Origin: Siphonodentalium dalli | Taxonomy: Eukaryota; Mollusca; Scaphopoda; Gadilida; Siphonodentaliidae | DNA: 64,000 nt | NCBI GenBank assembly: GCA_032622095.1 | Contig: CP136067.1 | Span: forward strand, 53,239,899-53,303,898 | Direction: 5' to 3' | Shown here: positions 33,531 through 44,119 of the stretch, piece by piece | Numbering within the stretch: the first letter of the stretch is position 1 | Layout of the letters: the number at the start of each line of letters is the position of its first letter | Position numbers and translations under genes: made by a program | The notes under the pieces: generated by a model | Database searches by the model: none | What the model was told of the DNA's origin: nothing | The model's input: the letters and a program-made list of their open reading frames with translations, nothing else

Positions 33531-34400
33531 GCGATCGTTAATTTGCATCTTTAATTGATACACACTTTCCGTCCTCGATTCATATATATTATGTTATACC
33601 CCGGAATCTATATAAAACTTTCTCGGATGAAATAGACCATCTTTAAATTAATAAATTTAAACTCTCTGTATTCTTGCCAATGCATGGCTGCGAAAAATGT
33701 CAATATGAGACAACACATATTACATTTTCTCCACAGTTTCTAACAATAGCCAGGTTCAGCCACACGTGTGACGTGTATTACTGTGGTATGCTATATATGC
33801 ATGAGATGTACTTGGTGCACGGGAACACTGAGATGATTTTACGACGCTAAACCTACACCTTTAAAGATATCGGCCAACGTCTAACGAAACTTGTAAATAA
33901 TAGTCGGGTTGTGGGAACAAGAAGTCATAATGCATAATTGGCTTCAATCAAATTAAGATCTTACCGCGCAGGAAATCTCTGCCTGCACAGCGTTGGTCGC
34001 TTATTTGGTTATATATCAGAGATTGTGTTTTTCCTCTTCGCTACACGTTTCGTATGCCACACGTTGGACACAAAACTTCTAAACGGTTTAACAGTTTACG
34101 TGTTGGCGAAATGATCGCGTGTGTCAGGTGACCTCCGTTGACACTGGATTTACCTTACAAGTTACCCTCCGTGTGGTTGAAACTGACTAACATCGCGTAA
34201 TCGCGCAATAGAACTACATTTATCACATAATTTGGCCATAAAAGCAGTTTCATAATTATCGGTAATAGACACGTTTAATATCAGCGCGTGCGATGACGTC
34301 ACGGCGTTCTTCAAATAACTTGCGATCGCTGTAGTTTATGATTGTTGTTTTCGATGAATATTTCGCGTTGCTTCGGGTTTATTTGATCATGTGATAAAAG
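33531..34400. other. Non-coding, nothing recognised
   Basis: A pair of small blocks (TATAGATTC or TATAAAACTTTC..GACCATCTTTAA near 33610-33645) has counterparts near 63110-63205. No exon. Confidence 0.4.
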
Positions 34401-34401
34401 G

Positions 34402-34543
34402 TATCTCACACTCGACCTATTTTATATGTAATTTATCAACCTCGTCCTCTAAATTCTATTTGAGCCTCGGTAAACCTCGGCTCAAGTCGAATTTAGTGAA
34501 CTCGGTTGATAAATTTCGTATAAAATAGAAACTCATGTGAGAT
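34402..34543. repeat. Hairpin, about 142 bp imperfect palindrome
   Basis: The left arm starts ATCTCACACTCGACCTATTT and the right arm ends ATGTGAGAT. The centre is GCCTCGGTAAACCTCGGC. Arms pair over about 65 bp with roughly ten mismatches. Confidence 0.85.
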
Positions 34544-34544
34544 C

Positions 34545-36500
34545 CTCTATGTATTACATTCAATCTACAGCCTACAGGAGCAGTATAAACAACAACAACG
34601 GATACTCCACACATTGAGTAACATGGTGGATATTCGTAACCGAACTAAATACCATGATTGCATTCGCCGAGCCTCCCGGTGGTCGACAGGGGCACAATGA
34701 ATGACAAGAAAACCATAGTCAGAAATGCTAACGCCCTCAAGATCATATCATTAGGCATATATATAAATTAATGTGTTGTCCTGCCAGATATCCCCATCGC
34801 CCCATTGGCACTGTCAGATCAGCGTAGCATTAAACACATATAGATAGGGTGTAACTATGATCACATGGCCAGTGTAAAATGGAGCAGGGAATTCCAGAGT
34901 ATAGGAAGAATGTCCACGCATAGCTGTCAACAAAAGAATGTTTAATATCAAGAAAGTTGTAATGTGTACAAACATGTCGAGCATGAATCTATACAAAATA
35001 GATGGTGGTTTATAAGCCGAAAAACAGTCCATCGCTAAAAACATATGCACTGTGTTCCAAAGTATACATGTAACGTTACTGTACAGTCTAATACAACATA
35101 TGATATATGAATAAAAGAACAATCGGTGCACATATGATATGAACACGGTTTACGAAACTTAGGTGTGCTTCAAATTTAACACAGGTAAGATCGGTTACAA
35201 TAATTTTTGGTCAATTAGTGATAACAGTATATGAGTCACACACTACCCGGGTAAACTTGAAACCACTCGTCATTGTAGTAATACGATATTTATATTCCCG
35301 AAGAGATTATGTTTGCAATAAATATGATACATTGAAAGTGGTTGATATAATGACAATCGAGTAAAGGTCTACACAAGTGGACATGAACCTGAAAGTGTGT
35401 CGAAATCATAGGATTATGACAAAGCGTTGACTATTGTGATATCGGTTCGCCGTGTGAGGACTAAGATGTATGACGCACGTTTTGACAAAATGTCCTGGTA
35501 TTTCAAAATGGATTTTCTCACAATTTGTCAGGAATTGCTATGTGAAATTTGGTACAAGCGATTACTGTGACACAATATTTAAGAACCATCGACTCGCTGG
35601 AAATTATAACTTCATTTACTTACTTTAATGGCATAACAAATATTTTTATGTCTCTGTTTTTCGATTAAGCACTTCTGTCAACAACAAAAATTTAAGCTGA
35701 CCGCCATATCTCTTAACACTGTGGCCTAATTCCAGGTTGATTGCCCCCTGCTTGAGTTATCATTGGGGTGGAATATGTGTGACTGGTTTATTTAAGAAAT
35801 ACTTGAATTATTAATTTCCTCTGTAATAGTTTATTAGATTTTAAAACAGAAATGAACTTGAAAGTGTCGTTAAATAATTGGAATATTGTTTTGATACAAT
35901 ATTAACATTCAGAGAAAATAGCTTGACCTTGACCTCCGTTTTACTTTCGCTTACAAAATTTACTGCCATTCGCCGACATGTCTTGTTTCTGGAATTCGTT
36001 TGATGAATAAAGTTGAAAAATTGGGCACAAACACTTCGGATGGAATAAAAAAGGATTGGATTGCTTCAGTACAACAATATACTGTAAACTAAGAGTGTTC
36101 ATTGCGTGGTAGCATATTCCAGTTGTAAAGCGCCGACTGAAATAATTTAAAGAAAATTGTCTGCTAAGAAACCGGTTTGGTAGCAGAATGAAAATTAGTT
36201 TTAAACAAAATGTACGATGTACCGTGTTATGCATGCCATAATCTTTTTTTTTTTTTTTTTTGTCCGACTATTGGATGTATAGTCTAAACAGAAAACACGA
36301 ATTTCAAAGACGTAAATCATTTGGTTTGACTGGCTTTGCAGTAACCGATAAATCATTCAGACGGATCTGTTTTAATGATATGTGTACCTCTAAAGATATT
36401 TAACAACAGATTTGTATATTATCAATACGTATTTTAACTACTATATGTGGTTAACCAATATGTTGCTTTCCTCGTGGCATGGCTTGGAGTCACGGCCATT
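34545..36500. other. Non-coding, one short dispersed repeat
   Basis: The block 34707-34772 repeats 3857-3925. Long open frames on the minus strand (34814-35146, 35941-36234) are rich in Phe, Tyr and Leu and look like AT-bias artefacts. No other support was seen. Confidence 0.4.
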
Positions 36501-36502
36501 GT

Positions 36503-36580
36503 GGAGCTCCGTGGTCCAGTGGTCGGCGTGTAGGACTTGTATTCGCTGTAAACACACCGATATGGGTTCGCAACGCGCCG
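36503..36580 (+). ncRNA. tRNA-derived SINE head or tRNA pseudogene
   Basis: A GC-rich patch with an A-box-like TGGTCCAGTGG at 36512-36522 and a B-box-like GGTTCGCAAC at 36565-36574, spaced about 43 nt apart as in the internal RNA polymerase III promoter of tRNA-derived SINEs. The acceptor arms do not pair well and no intact cloverleaf can be drawn, so a functional tRNA gene is unlikely. The SINE body probably continues to about 36730. Confidence 0.5.
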
Positions 36581-37426
36581 CCGGTCATTGAGTCTCCACA
36601 CAGCAGTGGCTTGGCCGCTTTGAGCGGCGTGCAATTGTCGGAATGCTCGCTGTTTCAAAACTCGCGCCAAGTTGTGACCATTGAGCAAGGCCGCTCGTAC
36701 TGCGTTGGCTTCGCATCACTCATGCGTTAAACGTCATACTGATCAGTATCAGAGCATGTTCTGATCAAACTAGAACAGCGCCTGCAATGGCTGCAGCCGG
36801 TTCATTGGTTGGCTTGTACAAATGACTGGGGTAATATTGTACCAAGCGCGTTAGAGCAAGTAATTGGTTAATCGCTATATAAAATTGGTCATTAGGCTAT
36901 TTATTATTATTACATTATTATTTTTATTTTGACAGCCATTTGATGTCCGCAATTGTATTATGTTCTGTCCGTGTCATTCTATTCACTTCCATACCTCAAT
37001 ATCACACAAACTGGCATAACTGCGTAATTACTATGCCAGAATATATCATACAATGACCTATTTCGAGAACTGGTGTCCATGTTGGACGCCATCTTGGATA
37101 ACACAGTTTCCACAAAGCGGATTTTAGCGGATTTCAGATATGTTTTACTAAGAACTCTCCTGCGTCTTTTGACACTCTTCTTTACCAATTTATTCCGGGT
37201 TAACCCATCATTTCGCGTACCACGACCATACTATATATAGGTGATTCATAGCTTTTTATGAAGTGTAGGCTTCAGTTATTTGTTTATAAACATCGGAAAC
37301 CTTCGTGTAAATCGTATGGCGATTGTATTGATTCTTACGGGCGCTAATTGTGTGAATGTAGAGGGTTTTTTATTCTAATAAGTTAAACGGGCGATCGTAT
37401 GTTGTTTGTTGGACTTATATGTATAG
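36581..37426. other. Possible SINE body, then non-coding
   Basis: The GC-rich stretch to about 36730 probably belongs to the SINE. After that the sequence is AT-rich with one GGACGCCATCTTGGAT motif at about 37083-37098. No exon. Confidence 0.4.
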
Positions 37427-37525
37427 GTTATTACCCGCTTGGGTGTCTGTACAAGGAATATAGACCAAGGCAGCGGAGCTGCCGAGGTCTATATTCCTTG
37501 TACAGACACCCAAGCGGGTAATAAC
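37427..37525. repeat. Hairpin, 99 bp palindrome at the left edge of the recombinase element
   Basis: The left arm GTTATTACCCGCTTGGGTG.. pairs perfectly for 40 bp with the right arm, then two mismatches, then six more pairs. The centre is at 37476 (GCAGCGGAGCTGC). Confidence 0.95.
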
Positions 37526-37791
37526 ATATTTATGAACTGATTCGCACCCCGAGGAACAGATTGTCATTGAAAATATCAATTACGTATGATAACCTATCAG
37601 ATCAATCACATGTGAGCAGAGTTAATTTAGCACCGACATATTCACTATATACTCGACCGTGAGTACTCAATTTGAAAGAAACTCATTCTATTGACCCAAT
37701 GAATTTGCCACCTTATATTAGTATATCACGCTTCAGTCCGCTCACAATATCATTTCTTAGTTTGATTACTGGTATAACACGACTATTTCAA

Positions 37792-39204
37792 ATGGATTTA
37801 TCAACTGGCGATTTTTCACTTGAAAATCATTGGGACGATTTGGATTTAACGACAGTTGATATGGCTTCATATGGAAGTCCGACCATCGCAAATAGCAGAT
37901 TTGCGGCACCAGTTGATTACGATGAACTCCAAAACCGTTACCGACAATGTGTCCCACGAAACACTAGATACTCAACGTCATGGGGATTAAACGTTTGGCG
38001 AGAGTGGGCCGAACATAGAAATTCACTGGAGACAACAATGATAGAGGCGAATTCGCTGGTGCCTCTGGAAATAACATCTGAAATTCCGTTACCCGTTATG
38101 GATTTTTGGTTAGAAAGATTCATCACTGAAATTCGTAGAAAAGATGGAAGTGATTACCCGTCATCTACCCTCATGAATATTGCCTCCAGCATTCAGCGGG
38201 AACTGCGGAACGTTGGTCACGTGGAGACAAGTATGTTTTCAAAGACTGATACAACATTTGTAAACTTTAGAAAATCGATTGATTGTCGAATGAAGAAGTT
38301 GACGGCCGAGGGTGTAGGTGTGTCCCAGAAACATGCTGATCCCATTTTACCCAAGGACGAACTTGCATTTTGGGATACCGGAACGTTTAGCTTGGATAGC
38401 GCACAGGGACTGTTTAATGCAGTGTTTTTTTATAACTGCAAGTGTTTTGGAATGAGAGCTATGGATGAGCACCGTGATTTAGATTCATCACAATTCAAAG
38501 TTGTCTTTGACACAGAAGTTGAACTGAATAAAATAATGTTCCAGGGCCGAAGTTCCAAATATGTTCAAGGTGGTTTGAACCAGCGTGGCGTGAAACCAAA
38601 ACAGATTGAACATTTTGAGTTGAAAGAAAACCCCAGATGTTTTGTAAAGTTAATGTCATTGTATTTATCTTCGATTCCTGAAAATGGACCATTCTATAGG
38701 AAGCCACTTGTGAAACTATCAGAGGACAATAAACCACGTTTTGGACAGCAACCGGTTGGTAAAAACACATTATCCAAAATGATGAAAACTCTTTTTATTT
38801 CTTCTGGAATAAGTATGGAAGGGAGAAATATCACAAATCATTCAGGAAAAGTTACTTGTGTCACTACCTTATATGACCAAGGTTTTGATGACAAAACTGT
38901 GAAATCGATCAGTGGACATCGTTCGAATGCAGTGGACGTCTACAAACGAGTCAGCGTGAAGCGAAAGCTAGAAGTAAGTGCTGCGCTTGCGCCCCCACCT
39001 ACAAAAGTTACTGCCGAAAGTTCGGTAAAGGCAGAGGAACCCACCCTTTTGATTCCGAAGGAGACATCTTTGTGGTGTGTGGGTGGACATAATTTGACGG
39101 TTAGTCAAACCGGCAAACGACTGAGTGTGGAAATTCCTGACTGCATTGACGAATTTGTGTACACATGGAAGGGTAAAGTGACACAGGTTAAACTGAGTGG
39201 ATGA
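37792..39204 (+). CDS. Tyrosine recombinase, Crypton / KIAA1958 (DUF3504) type
   Basis: A 470-residue intronless reading frame. The start at 37792 is preferred (ATGG context, then an acidic MDLSTGDFSLEN start); an in-frame ATG at 37699 would add a hydrophobic stretch unusual for the family. Residues about 50-150 form the SAM-like DNA-binding region (VPRNTRYSTSWGLNVWREWA). The catalytic domain follows: Arg222 in FGMRAMDEH, His350 in NHSGK, His376 in SGHRS and the nucleophile Tyr384 in VYKR. The second catalytic Arg of the H-x-x-R motif is Lys353 here, a conservative but unusual change that may impair strand cleavage. A tail of about 85 residues follows the Tyr. The enzyme class cuts and rejoins DNA through a Tyr-linked intermediate. 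The frame is free of stops, so it is young or under selection. Confidence 0.85.
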   Translation: MDLSTGDFSLENHWDDLDLTTVDMASYGSPTIANSRFAAPVDYDELQNRYRQCVPRNTRYSTSWGLNVWREWAEHRNSLETTMIEANSLVPLEITSEIPLPVMDFWLERFITEIRRKDGSDYPSSTLMNIASSIQRELRNVGHVETSMFSKTDTTFVNFRKSIDCRMKKLTAEGVGVSQKHADPILPKDELAFWDTGTFSLDSAQGLFNAVFFYNCKCFGMRAMDEHRDLDSSQFKVVFDTEVELNKIMFQGRSSKYVQGGLNQRGVKPKQIEHFELKENPRCFVKLMSLYLSSIPENGPFYRKPLVKLSEDNKPRFGQQPVGKNTLSKMMKTLFISSGISMEGRNITNHSGKVTCVTTLYDQGFDDKTVKSISGHRSNAVDVYKRVSVKRKLEVSAALAPPPTKVTAESSVKAEEPTLLIPKETSLWCVGGHNLTVSQTGKRLSVEIPDCIDEFVYTWKGKVTQVKLSG

Positions 39205-39960
39205 ACTAATGTGCGTGATGTTCTAAGATCTGTGAATTGACATGTACAATAACGCATTGTGGATTATTATTGTGTTGTACTTCTACTATATTCCGAATCA
39301 CATCTTGAATACTATATATTTGAAGATTCTAAGATTTTCGTTTTACTGACCACCCCCCCCCCCCCGCCAAACATTTGGAAATCACTGTACACTGGAGCGA
39401 GTTCACAATCCAATCCCAACGCCACGTGATCACTTACAATATATTCGCGGTGTGATTTCACACCTACCCCAAGTTTGCAAGCGTTTAATTCCTGAGCGTT
39501 GATTGTTTTCCAATGACACCATTGTTCAGATTAATATTTTCGGTCCGCAGAAATACAGATTCATACAAGGATTATTGTTCAGCAATTCAAGCAATTTCAT
39601 TGGTCGAGGGGTGCGAATCAGTTTATAAATATATTATCTGAACATTTCCCACCAACGAAAATAAATCCTTCGGCACTTGTGTTATACTTTTGCCTGTCTG
39701 TCGTTAATTTATATATCCTATGCATCCACCCAAAACATAGGAAATCCATTCAGCAAAAAAAATTATGTTAATGTTAAAATTACGCAGTCACTGATAAGAA
39801 TAGACGCTCAAACTGAATTATGGGTCATTTCTTAGTCTGAAGGCAGCCAAAACATTTTGTAACCCAATTTGAAAGCAGAGCTAGATCGCATTCAACATTT
39901 GTTTCGAAAGAATGCCTTTATATATATGTACATATATATATATCTGAAGTTTAATATCGT
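39205..39960. other. Element 3' flank and non-coding spacer
   Basis: Holds a poly-C run at 39352-39365 and the right inverted end at 39608-39636. From 39640 onwards nothing is recognised. If the minus-strand gene below is real, its 3' untranslated region lies in about 39700-39963; no clear polyadenylation signal could be fixed. Confidence 0.45.
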
Positions 39961-39963
39961 CCC

Positions 39964-40268
39964 TTATCCCCTTCTCATAGTGAATAACAGTAGCATGCAG
40001 CCAACGAGGACGGTGATCTGTGGCACGAGGAATTCACTCCCGCCATTGTTTCCCCCGCCATTGTTGGCGACAGTGGTGGCAGCACCCGGAACAGTAGTGG
40101 CAGCACCCGGAACAGTAGTGGCAGCACCCGGAACAGTAGTGGCAGCACCCGGAACAGTAGTGGCAGCACCCGGAACAGTAGTGGCAGCACCCGGAACAGT
40201 AGTGGCAGCACTCGGGACTGTAGTGGCAGCAGCGGGACTAGTGGCGGCGGGTGTCGTGCTGAGGCACA
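39964..40268 (-). CDS. Last exon of a mucin-like, GPI- or membrane-anchored protein
   Basis: On the minus strand a good acceptor (TTAACTTCTTTTACAG) at 40269 precedes 100 codons and a stop. The exon starts CLSTTPAATSPAAATTVPS, then seven to eight repeats of AATTVPG, a Gly/Asn spacer (ANNGGGNNGGS) and a hydrophobic end (FLVPQITVLVGCMLLLFTM) followed by RRG. The Thr/Ser/Pro-rich repeats suggest a heavily O-glycosylated stalk; the end suggests a GPI signal or a single membrane pass. It begins with two bases of a split codon, which fits the single base left by the upstream exon at 44001-44116 (codon GTG). The plus strand is open here too, but only because of the repeat. Confidence 0.6.
40076..40240. 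repeat. 21 bp minisatellite coding for the AATTVPG stalk
   Basis: Six identical 21 bp units (40076-40201, plus strand GTGGCAGCACCCGGAACAGT plus A), then one diverged unit to 40222 and one shortened 18 bp unit to 40240. Lengths are multiples of three, so the protein frame is kept. It is likely to vary in copy number between individuals. Confidence 0.95.
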
Positions 40269-40279
40269 CTGTAAAAGAA

Positions 40280-40358
40280 GTTAATATATGGTTATAATAT
40301 GACTACATTGTCATGTTTGTTATATATTACGAAATAAAATTGAATTGAATTGAATTGA
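40280..40358 (+). mobile_element. LINE or SINE 3' tail with ATTGA repeats
   Basis: AATAAA at 40333-40338 is followed by four ATTGA units, matching the tail style of LINE-1 (TTCAA on the other strand) and LINE-3. Only the extreme 3' end is present, lying in the presumed intron of the minus-strand gene. Confidence 0.55.
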
Positions 40359-40547
40359 CTATATCGGTAACATAATATATTTACGGTTGCTATACGCAAT
40401 ACAACACGAACAAGCATTCTCTGCTTGTAAAATCCATCTCCCCATTGTTTTACAACCAAAATTATGGTCAATTATACATGGTAGGCTCAATTAAAACCAA
40501 CAAATGATTATTACCATGACCACCATGCAGAATGTGTAGTTTATTAA

Positions 40548-40740
40548 AGAATATTTTTTGAATTGCCGCTTCAGTTATCAGAATCGATTAATTGCTAGCT
40601 ACAGTCAACTATAGTATAAAATTGCCCAAAACGTGTTATTTATCAACATTTTGTTCAGCGAAATCGGGCCGGATTGTCAAATATCTAACACCCAAAGCCA
40701 CTGGATTTTAGAGTTATCCATCTTCATCCGCAATTTGGTC
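40548..40740 (+). repeat. Repeat R1, copy d (5' part missing)
   Basis: Shares TTATCAGAATCGATTAATTG, CAGTCAACTATAGTA and TTATCAACATTTTGTTCA with copies c and e, and GAGTTATCCATCTTCATCC with copy e. It runs directly into repeat D1. Confidence 0.75.
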
Positions 40741-40955
40741 CCTCAACCAGTTCCAAACAGCATAAACTGATCTAGAAGATATGAGTGAAAAAACGTCATT
40801 TTTCAACTTCCGGTGGCCATTTTGGCGGCCATCTTTGATGGGTAGTTTCAATTTTGCCCTATAAAAGTATCCTTATGTCTTAACTTCACGAAAATATATA
40901 CATTTGTATAAAATTTACTAGATTTTCCCGCTATAATTTTCATCAAACTGACTTG
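40741..40955 (+). repeat. Dispersed repeat D1, copy 2
   Basis: Second copy of 789-1003, same orientation. Confidence 0.75.
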
Positions 40956-42815
40956 GGGCCTAGTCTGAAAAACGGCGGCCATGATGGACGCAATCTTGTC
41001 TGGAGTCTACACGGCCACTTTTTTTCTTGTTAGCATTGCTTAAAAGTTGGAGAACATAATAAGGAACAAAATGAGTGGGGTAAAGTTTAGTCAAGGGTAA
41101 GTTAAGGGGGTGCAATGGTACCCCTATTAGCCCCCGGACCAGGGGGGGGTCTGAAAAAAGTGACATGACAGTAGGCTGAAAAAACTTTTTTCCGGTACCC
41201 ACCACCCCCCTATTTGAAGGAAAACATATTTTTTTTCAATTTCATGCGGGGTAGCCACCCCCTTTTTACCTCCAAATCTGTAGTCTCACGCCATTTAAGC
41301 TTGATGGTCAGTATTACAGTTACCCTATTTCCGTTTCTGGTTCTTCTAAGTCATTCCAACTTTTGTAATAACACGAAAAGGGAAGTGATCTAAAAAAAAA
41401 CCCAAGAAAAACCCAAAATAAAACGCAGAATACATGTGCTGATCAGTAAATTATTGATTGTTTCGTCCCCAAATATTGTCCGAGGTAGCTCATTATACAT
41501 GTAAACAAGTATAAAAGCATTAGTGTTCCTTCTTTTCATCACAGCAAGTGTAACTTTAGATGTGTCCCATAGTATCACATGAATTTATGTCATTTATGAT
41601 TTTTGAAAAAATATTAGGGCAACCCCACCTGGCAATTAACTCTCCCACAATACAGGTATTCAGCTTAAATCCACCATGTATCACACAACTAATTTTCATT
41701 TCCATGAGCTGAGTTCTTCGGCTAGGTACTGTGCTAAGGCCAAACCCAGGTCAAGCATTCAGACACATACATGTACGTGTAAATAGAAACTTGAACATAA
41801 GACGGTCATATGCAGTCTGTCTGCAGAATAAGCTCCAAGGAAGGTGAGTTTAGTGATGCTACCCAGCATAGTGGGCTAAAGCATTACCAAATTCACCATA
41901 TGTTACCCTCATTCTGTAGTTAGTTTTCCATGGTTGGTCGAGACCAAAATAGAATGAGGTCGACAAAGGTTGAATTTGTTGATGCTATGCCGGGTAGTAT
42001 CGCCAAAATCGCCCTCTGCAGACCTCGATCATATTGCTGATGACCAGCACATTATTTTTAGACTTGCATATATATTAAGTTATATTATATTTTCTCTCGC
42101 TTCTTTTCACTCGTCTGTTCTGATTCTGTTTATTCCACTTAGCGGCGTTCTCCACATCTACACATTGAAGTTCTATGTATGCTCGCCAAATCTTTTATAT
42201 GGGTCCCACCATCAAGATTGTTATCTCAGTGATATGCATTGTTGCAGTCTACAATCCCATACCCGAGTTCAGATACAATTTTGACTTGGGCATCAGGTCG
42301 CGTTAATATTAATGCTATAAATGAATAGCTTTTTTTCATTTTATTTACATTAAAGTTTATTCATGTGCTACATAACAGTTCATTTTCATCTGGAATCAGT
42401 AGCATTGGTACATGGCAATGTGATCGGATGTAAAAGGCGGATACCTGAGAGTTGGTTCGTAATCTGGATTTCTGAGAAGCATCGTGCCTATGTCCACACT
42501 AACTACCCCCTCCCCTAAGCACTGCCCTAAGTGTCATACACACCTTAACAACGATGCTGAACACTTTGAGGCAATTATATTGCAGAAATGTTGTAAGAGG
42601 AAAAAAATGTGACCACTGGGGGAAAAAGTAACTTTTTTTCGCGGTTGAGCCACCCACCCATCCCGGTCTACTGTATGGGAAAAAAGTGAATGACAAAAAT
42701 CGGAGTCATTGTGTTCCCGCCATAAAATCTTCAACAGTGGTCCAGCCATTGTTGATATCTAAACATTGAAAGCAATTAATGCGGTCATAATAGTTACACA
42801 CTGCAACTATCAATC
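40956..42815. other. Intronic or intergenic, nothing firmly recognised
   Basis: Homopolymer G and A runs near 41142-41400 produce spurious frames. One GCGGCCATGATGG motif lies at 40974. No exon with good borders was found on either strand. Confidence 0.4.
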
Positions 42816-42825
42816 CAGCGAATTT

Positions 42826-43018
42826 GATATGATTGATAGAACAAACCACTATTATCATGATAATGTTGTTATTTGTTTAAAATGCGTATCAATTGACATA
42901 TACGCACCCGTTCCCTCATTAAAATCAACATATTTCGACCATTTTAGGGGATCTCCGCGAATTCGGGGAACCCCGCAAATAGATCCGCAAACAGGGACCT
43001 ACTGCTAGTTGTCACAAC
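42826..43018 (+). repeat. Duplicated block, copy 1, lacking the MITE (empty site)
   Basis: Runs from GATATGATTGATAGAACA through CCCTCATTAAAATCAACATA to GACCTACTG..GTCACAAC. The TTAA at 42919-42922 is exactly where copy 2 carries MITE copy A. Confidence 0.85.
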
Positions 43019-43178
43019 AGGCTATCTATCAGTTGGTTGAATACTATTTCCTTTTTTACGAAAGTAAATTAACAAGTAAATATCGAATGACGATACATAT
43101 ATTTGTAAACAAGCATCAATAATGTTATTGGGACGAAAAGTCGCAAGACTTGTTCCGTATTATGATGATCATGATCAT

Positions 43179-43823
43179 GATATGATTGATAGAACAAACC
43201 ACTATTATGTTGATCGTGTCGTTATTTGTTTAAAATACGTATCAATTGACATATACGCACCTGTTCCCTCATTATCCCTTTACCCAACAAACCGGCCAAA
43301 AACGGCAAATAAAGCTGCAACAGCCTAAATTATCTTGGGTCTGTCTCAATAAAACCATACAAATATGGATATCATTGGAACCGGCTCATTGACCACATTG
43401 TGATGGTTACAGTTATGCCCTGTGCCAATGCATTCTCTTATATATGCGAGTCGACCATAGGTCGCCTCGCATATATAAGAGAATGCATTGGCCTAAAAAA
43501 AATCTTTTTTAAACACTTTTTACCATTTTTTCTTACATTCTTTAACAATTTTATAATTTTTAATGTGTTAAGCCAATGCATTCTCTTATATATGCGAGGC
43601 GACCTATGGTCGACTCGCATATATAAGAGAATGCATTGGCACAGGACCGTTCTGTTGGGTAAAGGGTTAAAACCGACATATTTCGACCATTTTAGGCGAC
43701 CTCCACGAATTCGGGGAGCTCTGCAAATAGATCCGCAAACAGGGACCTACTGTAAACAGGGACCTACTGTAAACAGGGACTTACTGCGACGCAAACAGGG
43801 ACCTACTGCGAATTGTCACAACC
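43179..43823 (+). repeat. Duplicated block, copy 2, interrupted by MITE copy A
   Basis: The left part 43179-43275 and the right part 43667-43823 together match 42826-43018. The right part has expanded a 17 bp minisatellite (AAACAGGGACCTACTGT, about four copies, 43734-43808). Confidence 0.85.
43272..43670 (-). mobile_element. piggyBac-like MITE with twin hairpins, copy A
   Basis: Terminal inverted repeats CCCTTTACCCAACA and TGTTGGGTAAAGGG, flanked by TTAT on the left and TTAA on the right. The interior holds two 67 bp hairpins (outer word CCAATGCATTCTCTTATATA) separated by about 80 bp of T-rich sequence. Orientation is opposite to copies B and C. No coding. Confidence 0.88.
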
Positions 43824-44000
43824 GCAAAAAGGAAAAACCAATTATCTATTTATAAAAGCTCAACAGACACACGGCGCATTCGGCGACACACGTCGATCTA
43901 AAATTTTCCCACCAGTATACACCCGATGGGCGTGAATGACGACATAATACGCTATGCACATTCTCCACTTAGCCACCGGGGACTTCTTACTTGTCCATAC

Positions 44001-44116
44001 CTGAGATCGAAGTCCGAAAAGCTTGAATGTCATCCCACACCGCAGTATCAACGTTCTCTTGGCACCCAGTGCTGGTGAATGCAGCCTCCCTGCATGTTAA
44101 TGTTTGCACATTCGTA
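44001..44116 (-). CDS. Internal exon, Cys-containing extracellular domain of the mucin-like gene
   Basis: The minus strand shows a pyrimidine-rich acceptor (TTTTCTTTGCTGTACTTC..CACAG) directly before 44116 and a donor CAG/GTATGG at 44001/44000. The 116 nt exon encodes 38 whole codons, including TLTCREAAFTSTGCQENVD and VWDDIQAFRTSIS, with one base left over at each side. That ending phase matches the start of the exon at 40268 and gives Val at the junction. The alternative donor ten bases downstream would break the frame. Two Cys here and one at the start of the next exon suggest a disulfide-bonded domain before the stalk. Family unknown. Confidence 0.5.
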
Positions 44117-44119
44117 CTG

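Larger units (their letters stand above)
37427..39640 (+). mobile_element. Crypton-like tyrosine-recombinase element with terminal inverted repeats
   Basis: The open reading frame at 37792-39204 lies between inverted words: left 37519-37550 (TATTTATGAACTGATTCGC then ACCCC) and right 39608-39636 (GGGGTGCGAATCAGTTTAT and on), matching over about 29 bp with few differences. Immediately outside the left word, and sharing its first bases, is a 99 bp palindrome (37427-37525). The right end has no palindrome. Cryptons normally have no inverted repeats, so either this is a structural variant or the repeats belong to a DNA transposon that captured the gene. Transposase-type genes are absent. Confidence 0.65.

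Noticed and set aside
34814-35146. 110-codon hydrophobic minus-strand frame as a receptor exon
   Set aside because: Composition (Phe, Ile, Tyr, Leu from AT-rich codons) is that of random AT-rich DNA, with no splice sites or family motif.
37672-37791. Upstream extension of the recombinase start
   Set aside because: It would need a non-ATG or earlier ATG start and adds a hydrophobic leader not expected for a nuclear recombinase; the ATG at 37792 fits better.
39869-40297. Plus-strand frame with VVAAPGT repeats as a gene
   Set aside because: The 21 bp repeat is open on both strands; only the minus strand has a good splice acceptor and an anchor-like C-terminus.
43400-43855. Frames encoding CILLYMR..RIYKRMHW repeats here and at 54348-54651
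   Set aside because: They are the twin hairpins of the MITE read through on either strand.
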